Made by a program: the position numbers and the translations under genes
The notes under the pieces: model-generated
Seen by the model: only the letters and a program-made list of their open reading frames with translations
What the model was told of the DNA's origin: nothing
The model's database searches: none
Assembly (NCBI GenBank): GCA_013911135.1
Contig: JACERO010000079.1
Span: forward strand, 1 to 64,000
DNA length: 64,000 nucleotides
Direction: 5' to 3'
Origin: Candidatus Nitrosopumilus sp.
Lineage (GTDB): Archaea > Thermoproteota > Nitrososphaeria > Nitrososphaerales > Nitrosopumilaceae
In this document: positions 29,666 through 38,962 of the stretch, piece after piece
How positions within the stretch are numbered: position 1 is the stretch's first letter
Layout of the letters: the number at the start of each line of letters is the position of its first letter

Positions 29666-30376
29666 TTGACAGATAATTTTACTGAAGAAGAAAAAAGAGG
29701 CTTCTATAAGGCAATTTATTCAAGAAGAGATGTAAGATCTCATTTTATCTCAAAACCCATAGAAGACGATATTTTATCAAAAATATTACATGCTGCACAT
29801 CATGCCCCATCAGTAGGATTTTCTCAACCATGGAATTTTATCTTGATAAAAGATATTGAAACAAAAAAGAAAATCAAAAAATCTTTTGAGGAAGAAAAAA
29901 ATCGTTCATCAAAATTAGTTGAAGAACCAAAGAAATCAAAATATCTTTCATTCAAGCTAGAGGGAATTTTAGAGTCACCAGTAAATCTTTGTGTTACATA
30001 TGATCCTACAAAATTTGGTCCTTTTGTTATTGGAAGATCAAGCATACCTGAAGCAGGACTATACAGTGTATGTTGTGCAATCCAAAATTTATGGTTATCA
30101 GCAAGAACAGAAGGAGTTGGTCTTGGATGGGTAAGTATTCTTTCAAATGAAACACTAAAAGAAACTCTGGCATTACCAGAACATGTCATTCCTGTTGCAT
30201 ACTTGTGTTTAGGATATGTTGATGAATTTGCAGAAAAACCAGATCTTGAAACTGCAAATTGGTTACCAAGACTTGATCTAAAAGATGTTGTGTATTTTGA
30301 AAAATGGAACGATAAAGAAAATAAAAATTGGAATGGAATTAAAGAAATAATTAAAGATAATCTTGATTACGCTTAA
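29666..30376 (+). CDS. bluB: 5,6-dimethylbenzimidazole synthase-like nitroreductase
   Basis: 'SRRDVRSHFISKPI', 'HHAPSVGFSQPWNFILI', 'EGVGLGWVSIL'; TTG start. Confidence 0.85.
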   Translation: MTDNFTEEEKRGFYKAIYSRRDVRSHFISKPIEDDILSKILHAAHHAPSVGFSQPWNFILIKDIETKKKIKKSFEEEKNRSSKLVEEPKKSKYLSFKLEGILESPVNLCVTYDPTKFGPFVIGRSSIPEAGLYSVCCAIQNLWLSARTEGVGLGWVSILSNETLKETLALPEHVIPVAYLCLGYVDEFAEKPDLETANWLPRLDLKDVVYFEKWNDKENKNWNGIKEIIKDNLDYA

Positions 30377-30401
30377 ATAATTAAGAGTGTTTTTTTTTGC
30401 T

Positions 30402-30493
30402 GGGCTTGTGGCGCAGAGTCATTTGACGCGAAACATGGATAGCGTGGTACTCTCCTAAGGTACAGGTCGAGGGATCGAAGCCCTCCAAGCCCG
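30402..30493 (+). tRNA. tRNA-Arg(CCT) with ~18-nt insertion in D-loop
   Basis: GGGCTTG/CAAGCCC acceptor, GTACT-CTCCTAA-GGTAC anticodon arm, GAGGG-ATCGAAG-CCCTC T arm, D-stem GCGC/GCGT enclosing an oversized loop. Confidence 0.85.
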
Positions 30494-30545
30494 TTAAATT
30501 TTAAAACTCATGGGAATTTATATACAAAGATAGATTGCTGAAGAT

Positions 30546-31076
30546 ATGAAAGTTGTAGTTATTTCTGGTAGTCCAAGAAAAAATGCGGTTACACAAGTTA
30601 TGATGAAGTATGTTTATGATTATGCTAAATCAAAAAACCAAGACACAAAATTGATTAATCTTTCAGATGGTCAAATTGAATGCTATAGAGGATACGGTGA
30701 AGAATACAATGAGGCTACAAACACAGCTGCAAATGACATTACAGATGCTGATGTTTGGATAATAGGAACTCCTATCTACAATTCGTTTTTTAGTGCAGCA
30801 TTGAAAAATTTGTTTGAATATATCAATTATAAAAAAACTGCAGGAAAGGTAGCTGGAATGGCAATTTTAGCTTCTGGAAATATTGGTTTTACCGATGTAC
30901 AGACATTAGTCACACAATTATTATCATACTTTAGAGTAGTAGCAAATCCTAAAGCTGTGTTTCTAACCACAGAAGCTTTTACTGATAATTCTGTTTCAGA
31001 TGTAAATGCACAAAATAGACTAAAAGAAATGGTAGATGAAACTTTGGAACTTGCTTCTAAATTGCATAAAGATTAA
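30546..31076 (+). CDS. NAD(P)H-dependent FMN reductase / flavodoxin-like
   Basis: 'VVISGSPRKNAVTQVMMKYV', 'IIGTPIYNSFFSAALKNLFE'. Confidence 0.85.
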   Translation: MKVVVISGSPRKNAVTQVMMKYVYDYAKSKNQDTKLINLSDGQIECYRGYGEEYNEATNTAANDITDADVWIIGTPIYNSFFSAALKNLFEYINYKKTAGKVAGMAILASGNIGFTDVQTLVTQLLSYFRVVANPKAVFLTTEAFTDNSVSDVNAQNRLKEMVDETLELASKLHKD

Positions 31077-31421
31077 AGTGTAAATATTTTATGAAGAGTT
31101 TGATAGTTTAACTACCATTAAAAATATTTTTGATTTGATCTTAGTGTAAGATTACTATTCTGAATTTGTATTCATAAGAACTATATTTATTTACAATAGT
31201 TTAAGAAAATATGTTCAATAATTATTTTCTGTAACATATTTATCATTATCAAAAATGTGTATTAAAAGATCTTATAATTTACAAATTATCTATAATAATA
31301 CTTGCAAAAATTAGATTTTTAGATTATAGAATAACTCTATATTTAGAATAAAAAATTTATTCTAATTCATTTATTTTCAAACATAAAATATTAACATAAC
31401 ATAGAAATTATACTATTAAGT

Positions 31422-31535
31422 TTGAAAAAAGATCCAACTGAATTGTGTTCATGTAAATGCCATTATGGTGGTGCTGTAAGTTGTCCTAGTTGTAAGAATA
31501 ATCATGATACGGCATGTTGCCATTGTGAAGATTAA
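31422..31535 (+). CDS. Cys/His-rich microprotein (37 aa, TTG start)
   Basis: LKKDPTELCSCKCHYGGAVSCPSCKNNHDTACCHCED; 8 Cys and 3 His. Confidence 0.5.
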   Translation: MKKDPTELCSCKCHYGGAVSCPSCKNNHDTACCHCED

Positions 31536-31537
31536 GA

Positions 31538-31771
31538 TTATTTACTCTTGGTTTTTCTTTCAGAAGCTGGTATTTTTAGATTAGTTAATTCAGTTTTTAA
31601 TGATTCAATCTGAACAAGAGTTTGCAGGTTAGAAATTTCTTGATTTAATCTATCAATTTCGCTATCTTTTAGTTTTACAGAATCTTTAAGATCATTTAGT
31701 TCAGAAGATAATTCATTTTAAATTTGTTTTATTTCAGAAAGATTGATTGGCTGCCGGAAGTTGTAGAACAA
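31538..31771 (-). pseudogene. coiled-coil ORF with in-frame TAA
   Basis: TTG start; LFYNFRQPINLSEIKQI*NELSSELNDLKDSVKLKDSEIDRLNQEISNLQTLVQIESLKTELTNLKIPASERKTKSK. Confidence 0.4.
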
Positions 31772-31782
31772 TGGTTTGTGTA

Positions 31783-32016
31783 TTACTCAAGCTTTTTTTG
31801 GATGTCAGCGTGTGCTGATGATTGTTTATGCATGTAATCAGTACTTTTTTGGGATAACCAACACATCAATGTAAGAAACCATGTAACAGTGACTGATATG
31901 ATGAAAATAGTATTCATATCTGGTGCAAAATCAATAAAATATGGCCAAAGTCCAGTTAGTACTGCAGCAAAAACTCCAGTAACCAGAGTTGCTAAATGAT
32001 TATAGAAATATCCCAT
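31783..32016 (-). CDS. small membrane protein (77 aa)
   Basis: Two TM segments. Confidence 0.6.
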   Translation of the reverse strand: MGYFYNHLATLVTGVFAAVLTGLWPYFIDFAPDMNTIFIISVTVTWFLTLMCWLSQKSTDYMHKQSSAHADIQKKLE

Positions 32017-32101
32017 ATAACTAATTTGAAAAAATCATTGTTTATAACAGTAATGCTAAAAATCATAAAATAATAAAATTAAAAAGAAAAAAGAGCCGAA
32101 T

Positions 32102-32332
32102 TTATTCGTCTTTCTCAGAGGTAGTCGTTACTTTAGGCATATCAGATTGTAAGATTTGGATCTTTTGTAGTAATTCAGTTCTCAGATCTCTTGCAACTCT
32201 CCTTACAGTTGGTCTTGGAACACCAAGTTCATCAACAACTTTGGTATAGATATCCTGTTTGTCAGTTACCCCCTTGTCAAGATAAGAATTAATCGCTTCT
32301 TTAATTATCGTGCTTTGATTTGTACGATTCAA
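32102..32332 (-). CDS. small HTH-like protein
   Basis: 'DIYTKVVDELGVPRPTVRRVARDLRTEL'. Confidence 0.65.
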   Translation of the reverse strand: MNRTNQSTIIKEAINSYLDKGVTDKQDIYTKVVDELGVPRPTVRRVARDLRTELLQKIQILQSDMPKVTTTSEKDE

Positions 32333-32581
32333 CGAATTTTAAATTTTATTTGTTCTATATAAGACTATAACTTCTGAGATTTATAAAATAACATATCTAA
32401 TAAAGTCAGATCTTTTACTTGTTTAAAAAAAAATAAAAATTCTCTAAGTCTTTAACGATAAATTTATCAATGAAATATATATTAATAATTATAAATTTTT
32501 CAACATACTTAAAATATGTATAAAAATTTTAAAAGAGATTTTCACAAAAGACTCTTATGATAAGATAGTAGATAGATTTTA

Positions 32582-33058
32582 GTGACTACAGCAAATATTG
32601 AAACCAGTTTTGGGAAAATTTCATTTAAACTTTTATCTGAATTAGCGCCAGAGACAGTAAGAAATTTTGAAAAATTAACCAGAGACGGATTCTATGATGG
32701 GACTCTTTTCCATAGAGTTATTCCTGGATTTATGATTCAGGGTGGCGACCCAAATACAAAAACCGATAACAAAGGTTCATGGGGAACAGGAGGACCAGGA
32801 TATAATATCAAGGCTGAATTTAGTTCAAGAACTCATTTGCGAGGCATAGTTTCGATGGCTAGATCACAAGATCCAGACAGTGCAGGCTCACAATTTTTCA
32901 TAGTGACAGCTGATAGTACATTTCTTGATAGACAATATACTGTATTTGGGGAAGTGACAGAAGGTATGGATATTGCAGATAAAATTGTAAATCTTGAAAG
33001 AGATGGCAATGATTGTCTTTTAGAAAAAGCACAAATGATTCGTGTAACTGTGGAATAA
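32582..33058 (+). CDS. cyclophilin-type peptidyl-prolyl isomerase
   Basis: 'FHRVIPGFMIQGGDP', 'GSQFFIVTADSTFLD'; GTG start. Confidence 0.92.
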   Translation: MTTANIETSFGKISFKLLSELAPETVRNFEKLTRDGFYDGTLFHRVIPGFMIQGGDPNTKTDNKGSWGTGGPGYNIKAEFSSRTHLRGIVSMARSQDPDSAGSQFFIVTADSTFLDRQYTVFGEVTEGMDIADKIVNLERDGNDCLLEKAQMIRVTVE

Positions 33059-33955
33059 ATGAATACAGCGATTTTCAGATTTTTAGTAATTTTATTGATG
33101 ATATCAGTTATTCCTATAGCTGATGCCCAATTTTCAATTGGTGAAAAAGCTATACAAAAATCCGTAGAAGTTATTATAAATTCCGTAGGTGATGTTCATG
33201 TCAAACATGTTGTTCGTCAGTCAAGTGTTCCAACTCAAATTGAATTGATTAATGGTACAGTTTCAAATCTTTCAATAACAAATGAACAAGGAAAAGAAAA
33301 GCAATTAACAGTTATTGGAGATAATTATGGAGTATTTATTCTACCATCTCAAGGAAATTCCATTATAGAGTATAATCTTGATCATGTACTAAATAAAAAA
33401 GATAACGTATGGACTTGGGATTTCCTATATGTTCAATTAACTGCTTTTCATTTTCCTGAAGAAGTTGATTTAGTCTTTGTAAATACAAATCCTGTTTATT
33501 TTGATAAGAAGAAAGGAATTGCATGTCATGGATGTCAAATGATTTTAGAATATTCTATTAATGAACCAAAAGTTTTTAAAAATATAAAATGGGAGGATAA
33601 AGAATTTGTAGTAGAGATTAGAAGTCATTCTAATATCGATAATTTTATTTTTGATCAACCAACAAAGAGCATTATATTTGATATTTCTGAAGAAAATAGA
33701 TTTGTCACTACAATAATTCCATTAGAATTGTTGTGGGAACCATATATAGTATTTCTTGACGATAAAAAAATTATATCTTATGAATTCAATAAAAATGGAA
33801 CTCATGTTGGAATTAGTATAAAGTCTGATACTACAGGAGAAATTAAAATAGTGGGAACCACAGTAATTCCTGAATTTCCAATAATTGCTCCATTAGCAAT
33901 AGGGTTTTTGATGATTCTTGTTGTACCGTTAATGAGAAAATTTAATCTCCGCTAG
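33059..33955 (+). CDS. secreted protein with C-terminal PEF-type sorting/TM tail
   Basis: Signal peptide; C-terminus 'VIPEFPIIAPLAIGFLMILVVPLMRKFNLR'. Confidence 0.7.
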   Translation: MNTAIFRFLVILLMISVIPIADAQFSIGEKAIQKSVEVIINSVGDVHVKHVVRQSSVPTQIELINGTVSNLSITNEQGKEKQLTVIGDNYGVFILPSQGNSIIEYNLDHVLNKKDNVWTWDFLYVQLTAFHFPEEVDLVFVNTNPVYFDKKKGIACHGCQMILEYSINEPKVFKNIKWEDKEFVVEIRSHSNIDNFIFDQPTKSIIFDISEENRFVTTIIPLELLWEPYIVFLDDKKIISYEFNKNGTHVGISIKSDTTGEIKIVGTTVIPEFPIIAPLAIGFLMILVVPLMRKFNLR

Positions 33956-34097
33956 AACCACACGAACAAAAACCATATTCATCAATTCTAACATTACATA
34001 CTGGGCATTTTTCACCATATTCTACTTCCCATGGTTCCTTTCCATAGAGCTTAAAATGATCATCAATTTCTAGTGGTACTACCCTCTTCTTTTCCAA
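33942..34097 (-). CDS. small zinc-ribbon protein (51 aa, TTG start)
   Basis: ...RVVPLEIDDHFKLYGKEPWEVEYGEKCPVCNVRIDEYGFCSCGSSGD; CxxC...CxC. Confidence 0.55.
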   Translation of the reverse strand: MEKKRVVPLEIDDHFKLYGKEPWEVEYGEKCPVCNVRIDEYGFCSCGSSGD

Positions 34098-34144
34098 TGA
34101 TTTGTATAAGTATTCAAACTATACATACATTATCAGAGAAAATC

Positions 34145-34336
34145 ATGAAAATTGAGTGTGGTTGTCATTGTATAAAGTGCAAAAGTACAGATCTTAAATC
34201 AAATAGAATTGGAGAAGTTGAGAAGGATGGATATTTTGATATGCATCATACATGTAACCAATGTAAGACACATTTTGATCATTTAGCCGGAGAAACTTTT
34301 TCTAATTGTGAAAAGTGTAATTATTCTGTTAGTTAG
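34145..34336 (+). CDS. small Cys-rich (zinc-ribbon-like) protein
   Basis: MKIECGCHCIKCKSTDLKSNRIGEVEKDGYFDMHHTCNQCKTHFDHLAGETFSNCEKCNYSVS. Confidence 0.6.
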   Translation: MKIECGCHCIKCKSTDLKSNRIGEVEKDGYFDMHHTCNQCKTHFDHLAGETFSNCEKCNYSVS

Positions 34337-34435
34337 ATACTAATGATTCTTGAACAAAATAATGCATTATATTCTCATGAGAGTTTTTCATAATTTCTTT
34401 GCTTGATGCCATTTTTGCTAAAGCTTTTGATACGT

Positions 34436-34813
34436 CTAATGGACTTGAAGCCAGCCATATTCTCTGAGTTGTTCAACTGTTTCAGTGACTGTTCTTGGAG
34501 AATCAAAGAATCTACTTGTTTCTAAAATCCGTAATTTTGATTTAATTTCATGAGAAGTAATGTATTTTGGTTCACTAAATTCTGGTTCATATACTTCAGC
34601 ATCATCTAGGTAGTCCAAACCATATTGGGCCGGATGTTCATCTTCAGTTGATTTTTGGGTAGATTCAGTTTCATACACGATTTTTGCATGATTTTCTGGT
34701 AAATGATGCGAAATACTACCTATGACTTCACTTAGCGTTTGATTATCTACATAGAAATCTCTAGAGTCAACTTCGATCTCATTTTCCCCAAGTTTGAGTT
34801 TAATTCTAGCCAA
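34436..34813 (-). CDS. conserved hypothetical protein
   Basis: 125-aa ORF. Confidence 0.6.
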   Translation of the reverse strand: MARIKLKLGENEIEVDSRDFYVDNQTLSEVIGSISHHLPENHAKIVYETESTQKSTEDEHPAQYGLDYLDDAEVYEPEFSEPKYITSHEIKSKLRILETSRFFDSPRTVTETVEQLREYGWLQVH

Positions 34814-34944
34814 TAAGGAACAGTCATCAGATTTTGATTTATTTTGTTAGCTCTAAGGAGATTTAAGATTACATCAAAACTTTTACACAATTTATTGGGA
34901 TTTTTTTCCTTTTGAGTTAAAAGGTAATTTTACAAGACTCAATC

Positions 34945-35395
34945 ATGAAATCTTCTAAAAAAGGAGGTCTAATTGTTCTCTTTGTACTAGGCATGAGTAT
35001 TTTTGGATATTCACAGTATGCATCTGCATCTCAGATAGAAGTAAGCATTACTCAAAGTGAATTATTGAATGAGAATGAAAAAGGTTCAAATTATAATATA
35101 AGTACAATTTGAAAATCCTTCATTATTAATATTAACTGCAGGCGAGACTGAATTCTTTATTATTGCTAACAATGAAATGGTGGGAGAAGGTCAGTTAGAA
35201 CCATTCATACTACAGCCATTAGATAGTAGTTATGTCAAAGGTACTTTTTATACAAATTCTAATGTTGATAAAGAATCTCAATCTATAAAAATTTCTGGAG
35301 TAACAAAATATGATATATTCTTTACATCTATTGATGTTCTATTTGTTTATTATCCAACAGAAGAACAAGCAAGAGAATTTATACATCAAAATTAA
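34945..35395 (+). pseudogene. LEA14/WHy-like protein, frameshifted near 35104
   Basis: Frame 1 'MKSSKKGGLIVLFVLGMSIFGYSQYASASQIEVSITQSELLNENEKGSNYNIS' then frame 2 'QFENPSLLILTAGETEFFIIANNEMVGEGQLEPFILQPLDSSYVKG...'. Confidence 0.65.
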
Positions 35396-35406
35396 TTCCT
35401 TCTCAA

Positions 35407-36300
35407 ATGCTTACTGTTTTTGGTTCTACTGCATTAGATACAATTAGAACCCCAAAAAAAATATTACGAAATGTTCTTGGAGGAGCAGCAACTTTTGCAG
35501 CAATTTCTGCAAGCAATTTTGTGAATACTGGATTAATTGCAGTAGTTGGAAAAGATTTTCCTAAACAGCATCATAATATTTTGTCTAAATATCTGGATTT
35601 ACAAGGATTGACTGTAAAAAATGGTAAAACATTTCGTTATGATGGAAGTTATGACAATACATTAAGTACAAGATCTACTTTGAAAACTGAATTAAACGTA
35701 TTAGCTGATTTTAAACCAACAGTTCCTGAAGCTTACAGAAAATCTCAATTTGTATATCTTGCAAACAATGATCCTGAACAGAATACTTCATTAATCAAAG
35801 AATTTGATAAGGTAAAATTTTCCATGTGTGATACTATAGATTTTTGGATTTCTACTAAACGAGAAGCAGTGATTAAGATGATAAAAGCTGTAGATGCAGT
35901 TGTAATAAATGATGAAGAAGCTAAGCTCCTTACAAAAGAATTCAATTTGATAAAATGTGCAAAAAAAATGATGCAGTGGGGTGCAAAATATGTAATTATC
36001 AAGAAAGGGGAGCATGGTTCCTTGATGTTTTATGATGATGTAATTTTCCCAACAGCAGGTTTTTCGTTAGAAAATATTGTGGATCCTACAGGTGCAGGCG
36101 ACTCTTTTGCAGGTGCAATGATAGGATATTTTGCAAGTAAAAAATCAACTAAAATATCTGAGATCAAAAAAGCAGTAGTTTATGGTAATGTTCTAGGATC
36201 CTTTGCAGTTGAGAGATATGGATTGGATGGATTACTAAAGATCAAAAAAGGAGATATTTCAAAACGAGTCAAGATGTATGAAAAAATGATCCGATTCTAA
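35407..36300 (+). CDS. PfkB-family carbohydrate kinase
   Basis: 'LGGAATFAAISAS', 'DPTGAGDSFAGAMIGYF'. Confidence 0.88.
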   Translation: MLTVFGSTALDTIRTPKKILRNVLGGAATFAAISASNFVNTGLIAVVGKDFPKQHHNILSKYLDLQGLTVKNGKTFRYDGSYDNTLSTRSTLKTELNVLADFKPTVPEAYRKSQFVYLANNDPEQNTSLIKEFDKVKFSMCDTIDFWISTKREAVIKMIKAVDAVVINDEEAKLLTKEFNLIKCAKKMMQWGAKYVIIKKGEHGSLMFYDDVIFPTAGFSLENIVDPTGAGDSFAGAMIGYFASKKSTKISEIKKAVVYGNVLGSFAVERYGLDGLLKIKKGDISKRVKMYEKMIRF

Positions 36301-36339
36301 AAAGACTTAAGTTAAATAATTTCTCAAATTTATTTATCA

Positions 36340-36690
36340 TTGACACAAGAAATATCTGAAAACGATAGACTAGATACAATATTCAAACTTCAAAAAGGTC
36401 TATCAGAAATGATGAATCTGGATAGATACCCAAAAGATTCTGAAGGAAGAGTTTCTGCATTATGTACTGCAATAATGCATGAGGCAGTAGAGCTACAAAG
36501 AACAACAAATTGGAAATGGTGGAAAACACCAACTAAATTTGATGAAGCCGAAGCCAGAGAAGAATTAATTGACATATGGCATTTTGTTGTTCAGGCATCA
36601 CTTGAGCTAAATCTTACGCCAGATGATATTGTAGATGAATACAAAAAGAAAAATGAAATTAATCGAGAAAGACAGAGAAACGGATACTAG
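36340..36690 (+). CDS. MazG-like / dimeric dUTPase-like protein
   Basis: 'IMHEAVELQRTTNWKWWKTPTKFDEAEAREELIDIWHFVVQASLEL'. Confidence 0.75.
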   Translation: MTQEISENDRLDTIFKLQKGLSEMMNLDRYPKDSEGRVSALCTAIMHEAVELQRTTNWKWWKTPTKFDEAEAREELIDIWHFVVQASLELNLTPDDIVDEYKKKNEINRERQRNGY

Positions 36691-37139
36691 GAAATTCTAA
36701 TTTTATCAAAAATTGTTTCAAAATTAGTTTCGTTGATTAAATTTACAAGAGTTATATTATTTTGAAAATATTGTATATGATATTTAGAAACTGTAAGATA
36801 AGGATCTGGACTAGTTGAATTAATTATTCTATTATTTTTATCAACTCCATTTTTGTGTAATTGAAACAATGAATGACCAGCTTTATGACCCCAAACTTCT
36901 TTTCCACAAACTATGATAGTGGTAATTTTTTTATTTTTATTTACATGTTTGATAATTGAATCAATTCCTTTATTTTCAGAAAGCAGTCTTCCTACTATTG
37001 ATATATGATTTAGAAGTTCAGAATTTGCAAACTTTTTGAGTAAATCTATGCTTGAAAGCGTACAAATTGCTATTGATGAATTAAGATTTCCTTGATAAGA
37101 CTCCTCAGGAATGGGTAAGATAATCTTATAGTTCTCCAA
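36687..37139 (-). CDS. MtrA-like protein (tetrahydromethanopterin S-methyltransferase subunit A family)
   Basis: 'TTIIVCGKEVWGHKAGHSLFQLHKNGVDKNNRIINS...ITLVNLI'. Confidence 0.7.
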   Translation of the reverse strand: MENYKIILPIPEESYQGNLNSSIAICTLSSIDLLKKFANSELLNHISIVGRLLSENKGIDSIIKHVNKNKKITTIIVCGKEVWGHKAGHSLFQLHKNGVDKNNRIINSTSPDPYLTVSKYHIQYFQNNITLVNLINETNFETIFDKIRIS

Positions 37140-37157
37140 TTTGCTCGCCTAGAATAT

Positions 37158-38240
37158 TCACAGTATATCACGCATAGTCTTTGCAATGAATTCAATATTT
37201 TTTTGAGTTACTTTTGGATGTATCGGTAAAGAAACTACATGTGATGCAGCCCAAATAGTAACAGGAAGTTTTGTATTTAATTTGTAATATGGAGTCTTAT
37301 GAACTGGTGTAGGATAGTAAGATGCAGCACCAATTCCTTTTTCGTTAAGTTTTTTCAAAAGTTTATCACGTTTTTGAGTTGCAATAGTATAGAGATACCA
37401 ATTAACATTTTCATTTTTTCGTTGATAAGGAAGTTTAATTTTAAGATCAGAAATTAATTTTGATAAAAGTGTTGCATTTTTTTTCCTAGACTTTAGAAAG
37501 TTTGGAAGTTTTTTCATTTGAATAGTTGCAATTGCAGCATTGATTTCAGGCAATCGTAAGTTTAAGCCAAATACTTTTGTATCATATCCATGAATCATTC
37601 CATGATTTCTAATCATTAATAATTTGTCTCTGAGTTTTTTATTGTTAGTTACAATAAAACCACCTTCTCCGGAAGTCATTACCTTTGCAGGATACATACT
37701 ATAACATCCCATTTCAAAGAAAGTACCAGTATGTTTTCCTTTGTAGGTAGAACCTAAAGACTGTGCAGAATCTTCAATAATAGGAAGATTATATTTTTTA
37801 GTGATTTCAGATAGTCTTTCTATATTTGCTACATTTCCATAAAGATGAACAGGTATTATGGCACGAGTTTTTTTTGTTATCTTTTTTTGTAGATCATCTG
37901 AATCTATGGTATAGTTTTCTTTTAGAATATCAACAAAAACAGGTTTTGCTCCTGTTGATACAATGGTATTTGCTGTAGCAACAAAAGTAAATGATGGAAC
38001 TAGAACTTCATCGCCTTTTTTAATATCCAATGCATAAAGAGCCGCCTGTAAGGCAGCAGTACCAGAATTGACAGCAATTGCATATTTGGATTTTACAAAA
38101 GAAGCTACTGATTTTTCAAAAGCTTGAACATGTTTACCTCCTTGATTAGCAGCTGATGTTAAGGCACCATTTCTAAGTATAGAAGTTACTGCAGAAATCT
38201 CTTCTTTGCCCACTATAGGAATGTTAATTGCGATTTTCAA
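37158..38240 (-). CDS. DegT/DnrJ/EryC1/StrS aminotransferase
   Basis: 'AVNSGTAALQAALYALDIKKGDEVLVPSFTFVATAN', 'EDSAQSLGSTYKG'. Confidence 0.92.
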   Translation of the reverse strand: MKIAINIPIVGKEEISAVTSILRNGALTSAANQGGKHVQAFEKSVASFVKSKYAIAVNSGTAALQAALYALDIKKGDEVLVPSFTFVATANTIVSTGAKPVFVDILKENYTIDSDDLQKKITKKTRAIIPVHLYGNVANIERLSEITKKYNLPIIEDSAQSLGSTYKGKHTGTFFEMGCYSMYPAKVMTSGEGGFIVTNNKKLRDKLLMIRNHGMIHGYDTKVFGLNLRLPEINAAIATIQMKKLPNFLKSRKKNATLLSKLISDLKIKLPYQRKNENVNWYLYTIATQKRDKLLKKLNEKGIGAASYYPTPVHKTPYYKLNTKLPVTIWAASHVVSLPIHPKVTQKNIEFIAKTMRDIL

Positions 38241-38285
38241 TAGTAATTCTGTAAATAACTAGTCTATAAATCTCGTCGCATATGC

Positions 38286-38894
38286 ATGAATTTTTATATT
38301 TCAAAATTTGGAAATCGCATTATGAAGCCACGATATCTTGAAAAAACTGATGCAGGTTACAAAGTTTATCTGTACATATTCTATGTTTGTGGATTTATCA
38401 TGGTATCATCTTTAGTTTTTGGTGTGTATGTAACAATGATAGAATGGATTGAAAATGGTACTTATGTAATGGGAGAAGCAATTCACAATGCAACTATTCC
38501 ATTTGAAAATTTTGCAAGAGTAACAACTTGGATATTTTTTTCTACAACAATTGGATGGTATTGTGTCACTAGAATTGGTTGGAGAAGAACTGCTGGAAAC
38601 AAAATAGTTGGTACAAGAATGGCATTACTTCAGTTAATGTTGCTAGGATTTTCAATTATTGCGCTCTATGAAGTATTATACAATTTTACAGTGTTAAATG
38701 CACAAATTACTGCAGGAGTTATTGATGGACAAGTTCCAGATATTGATAGATTATCAGTTGCCTATCCAGATCCAGATAGACCATGGAATTTAGTTTTTGC
38801 AACAAAAATATTCCTTGCAGGTTTTATCATTAGTACTCATGCATTTTATCTTAGCATAAAACCTAGAAAAAGCCTAGATGAACCAGAAATATAG
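38286..38894 (+). CDS. integral membrane protein
   Basis: 202-aa, several TM segments; ATG at 38322 is an alternative start. Confidence 0.7.
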   Translation: MNFYISKFGNRIMKPRYLEKTDAGYKVYLYIFYVCGFIMVSSLVFGVYVTMIEWIENGTYVMGEAIHNATIPFENFARVTTWIFFSTTIGWYCVTRIGWRRTAGNKIVGTRMALLQLMLLGFSIIALYEVLYNFTVLNAQITAGVIDGQVPDIDRLSVAYPDPDRPWNLVFATKIFLAGFIISTHAFYLSIKPRKSLDEPEI

Positions 38895-38962
38895 ATCGAT
38901 CAGATATTTTGTATTAATATACGTAAAAACTATTTTTCATAGTATGTAGAAATACTTTTGAT

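Noticed and set aside
31080-31420. Very AT-rich ~340-bp intergenic region screened for repeats, CRISPR or viral insertion
   Set aside because: No repeats, inverted repeats or ORFs recognisable by eye
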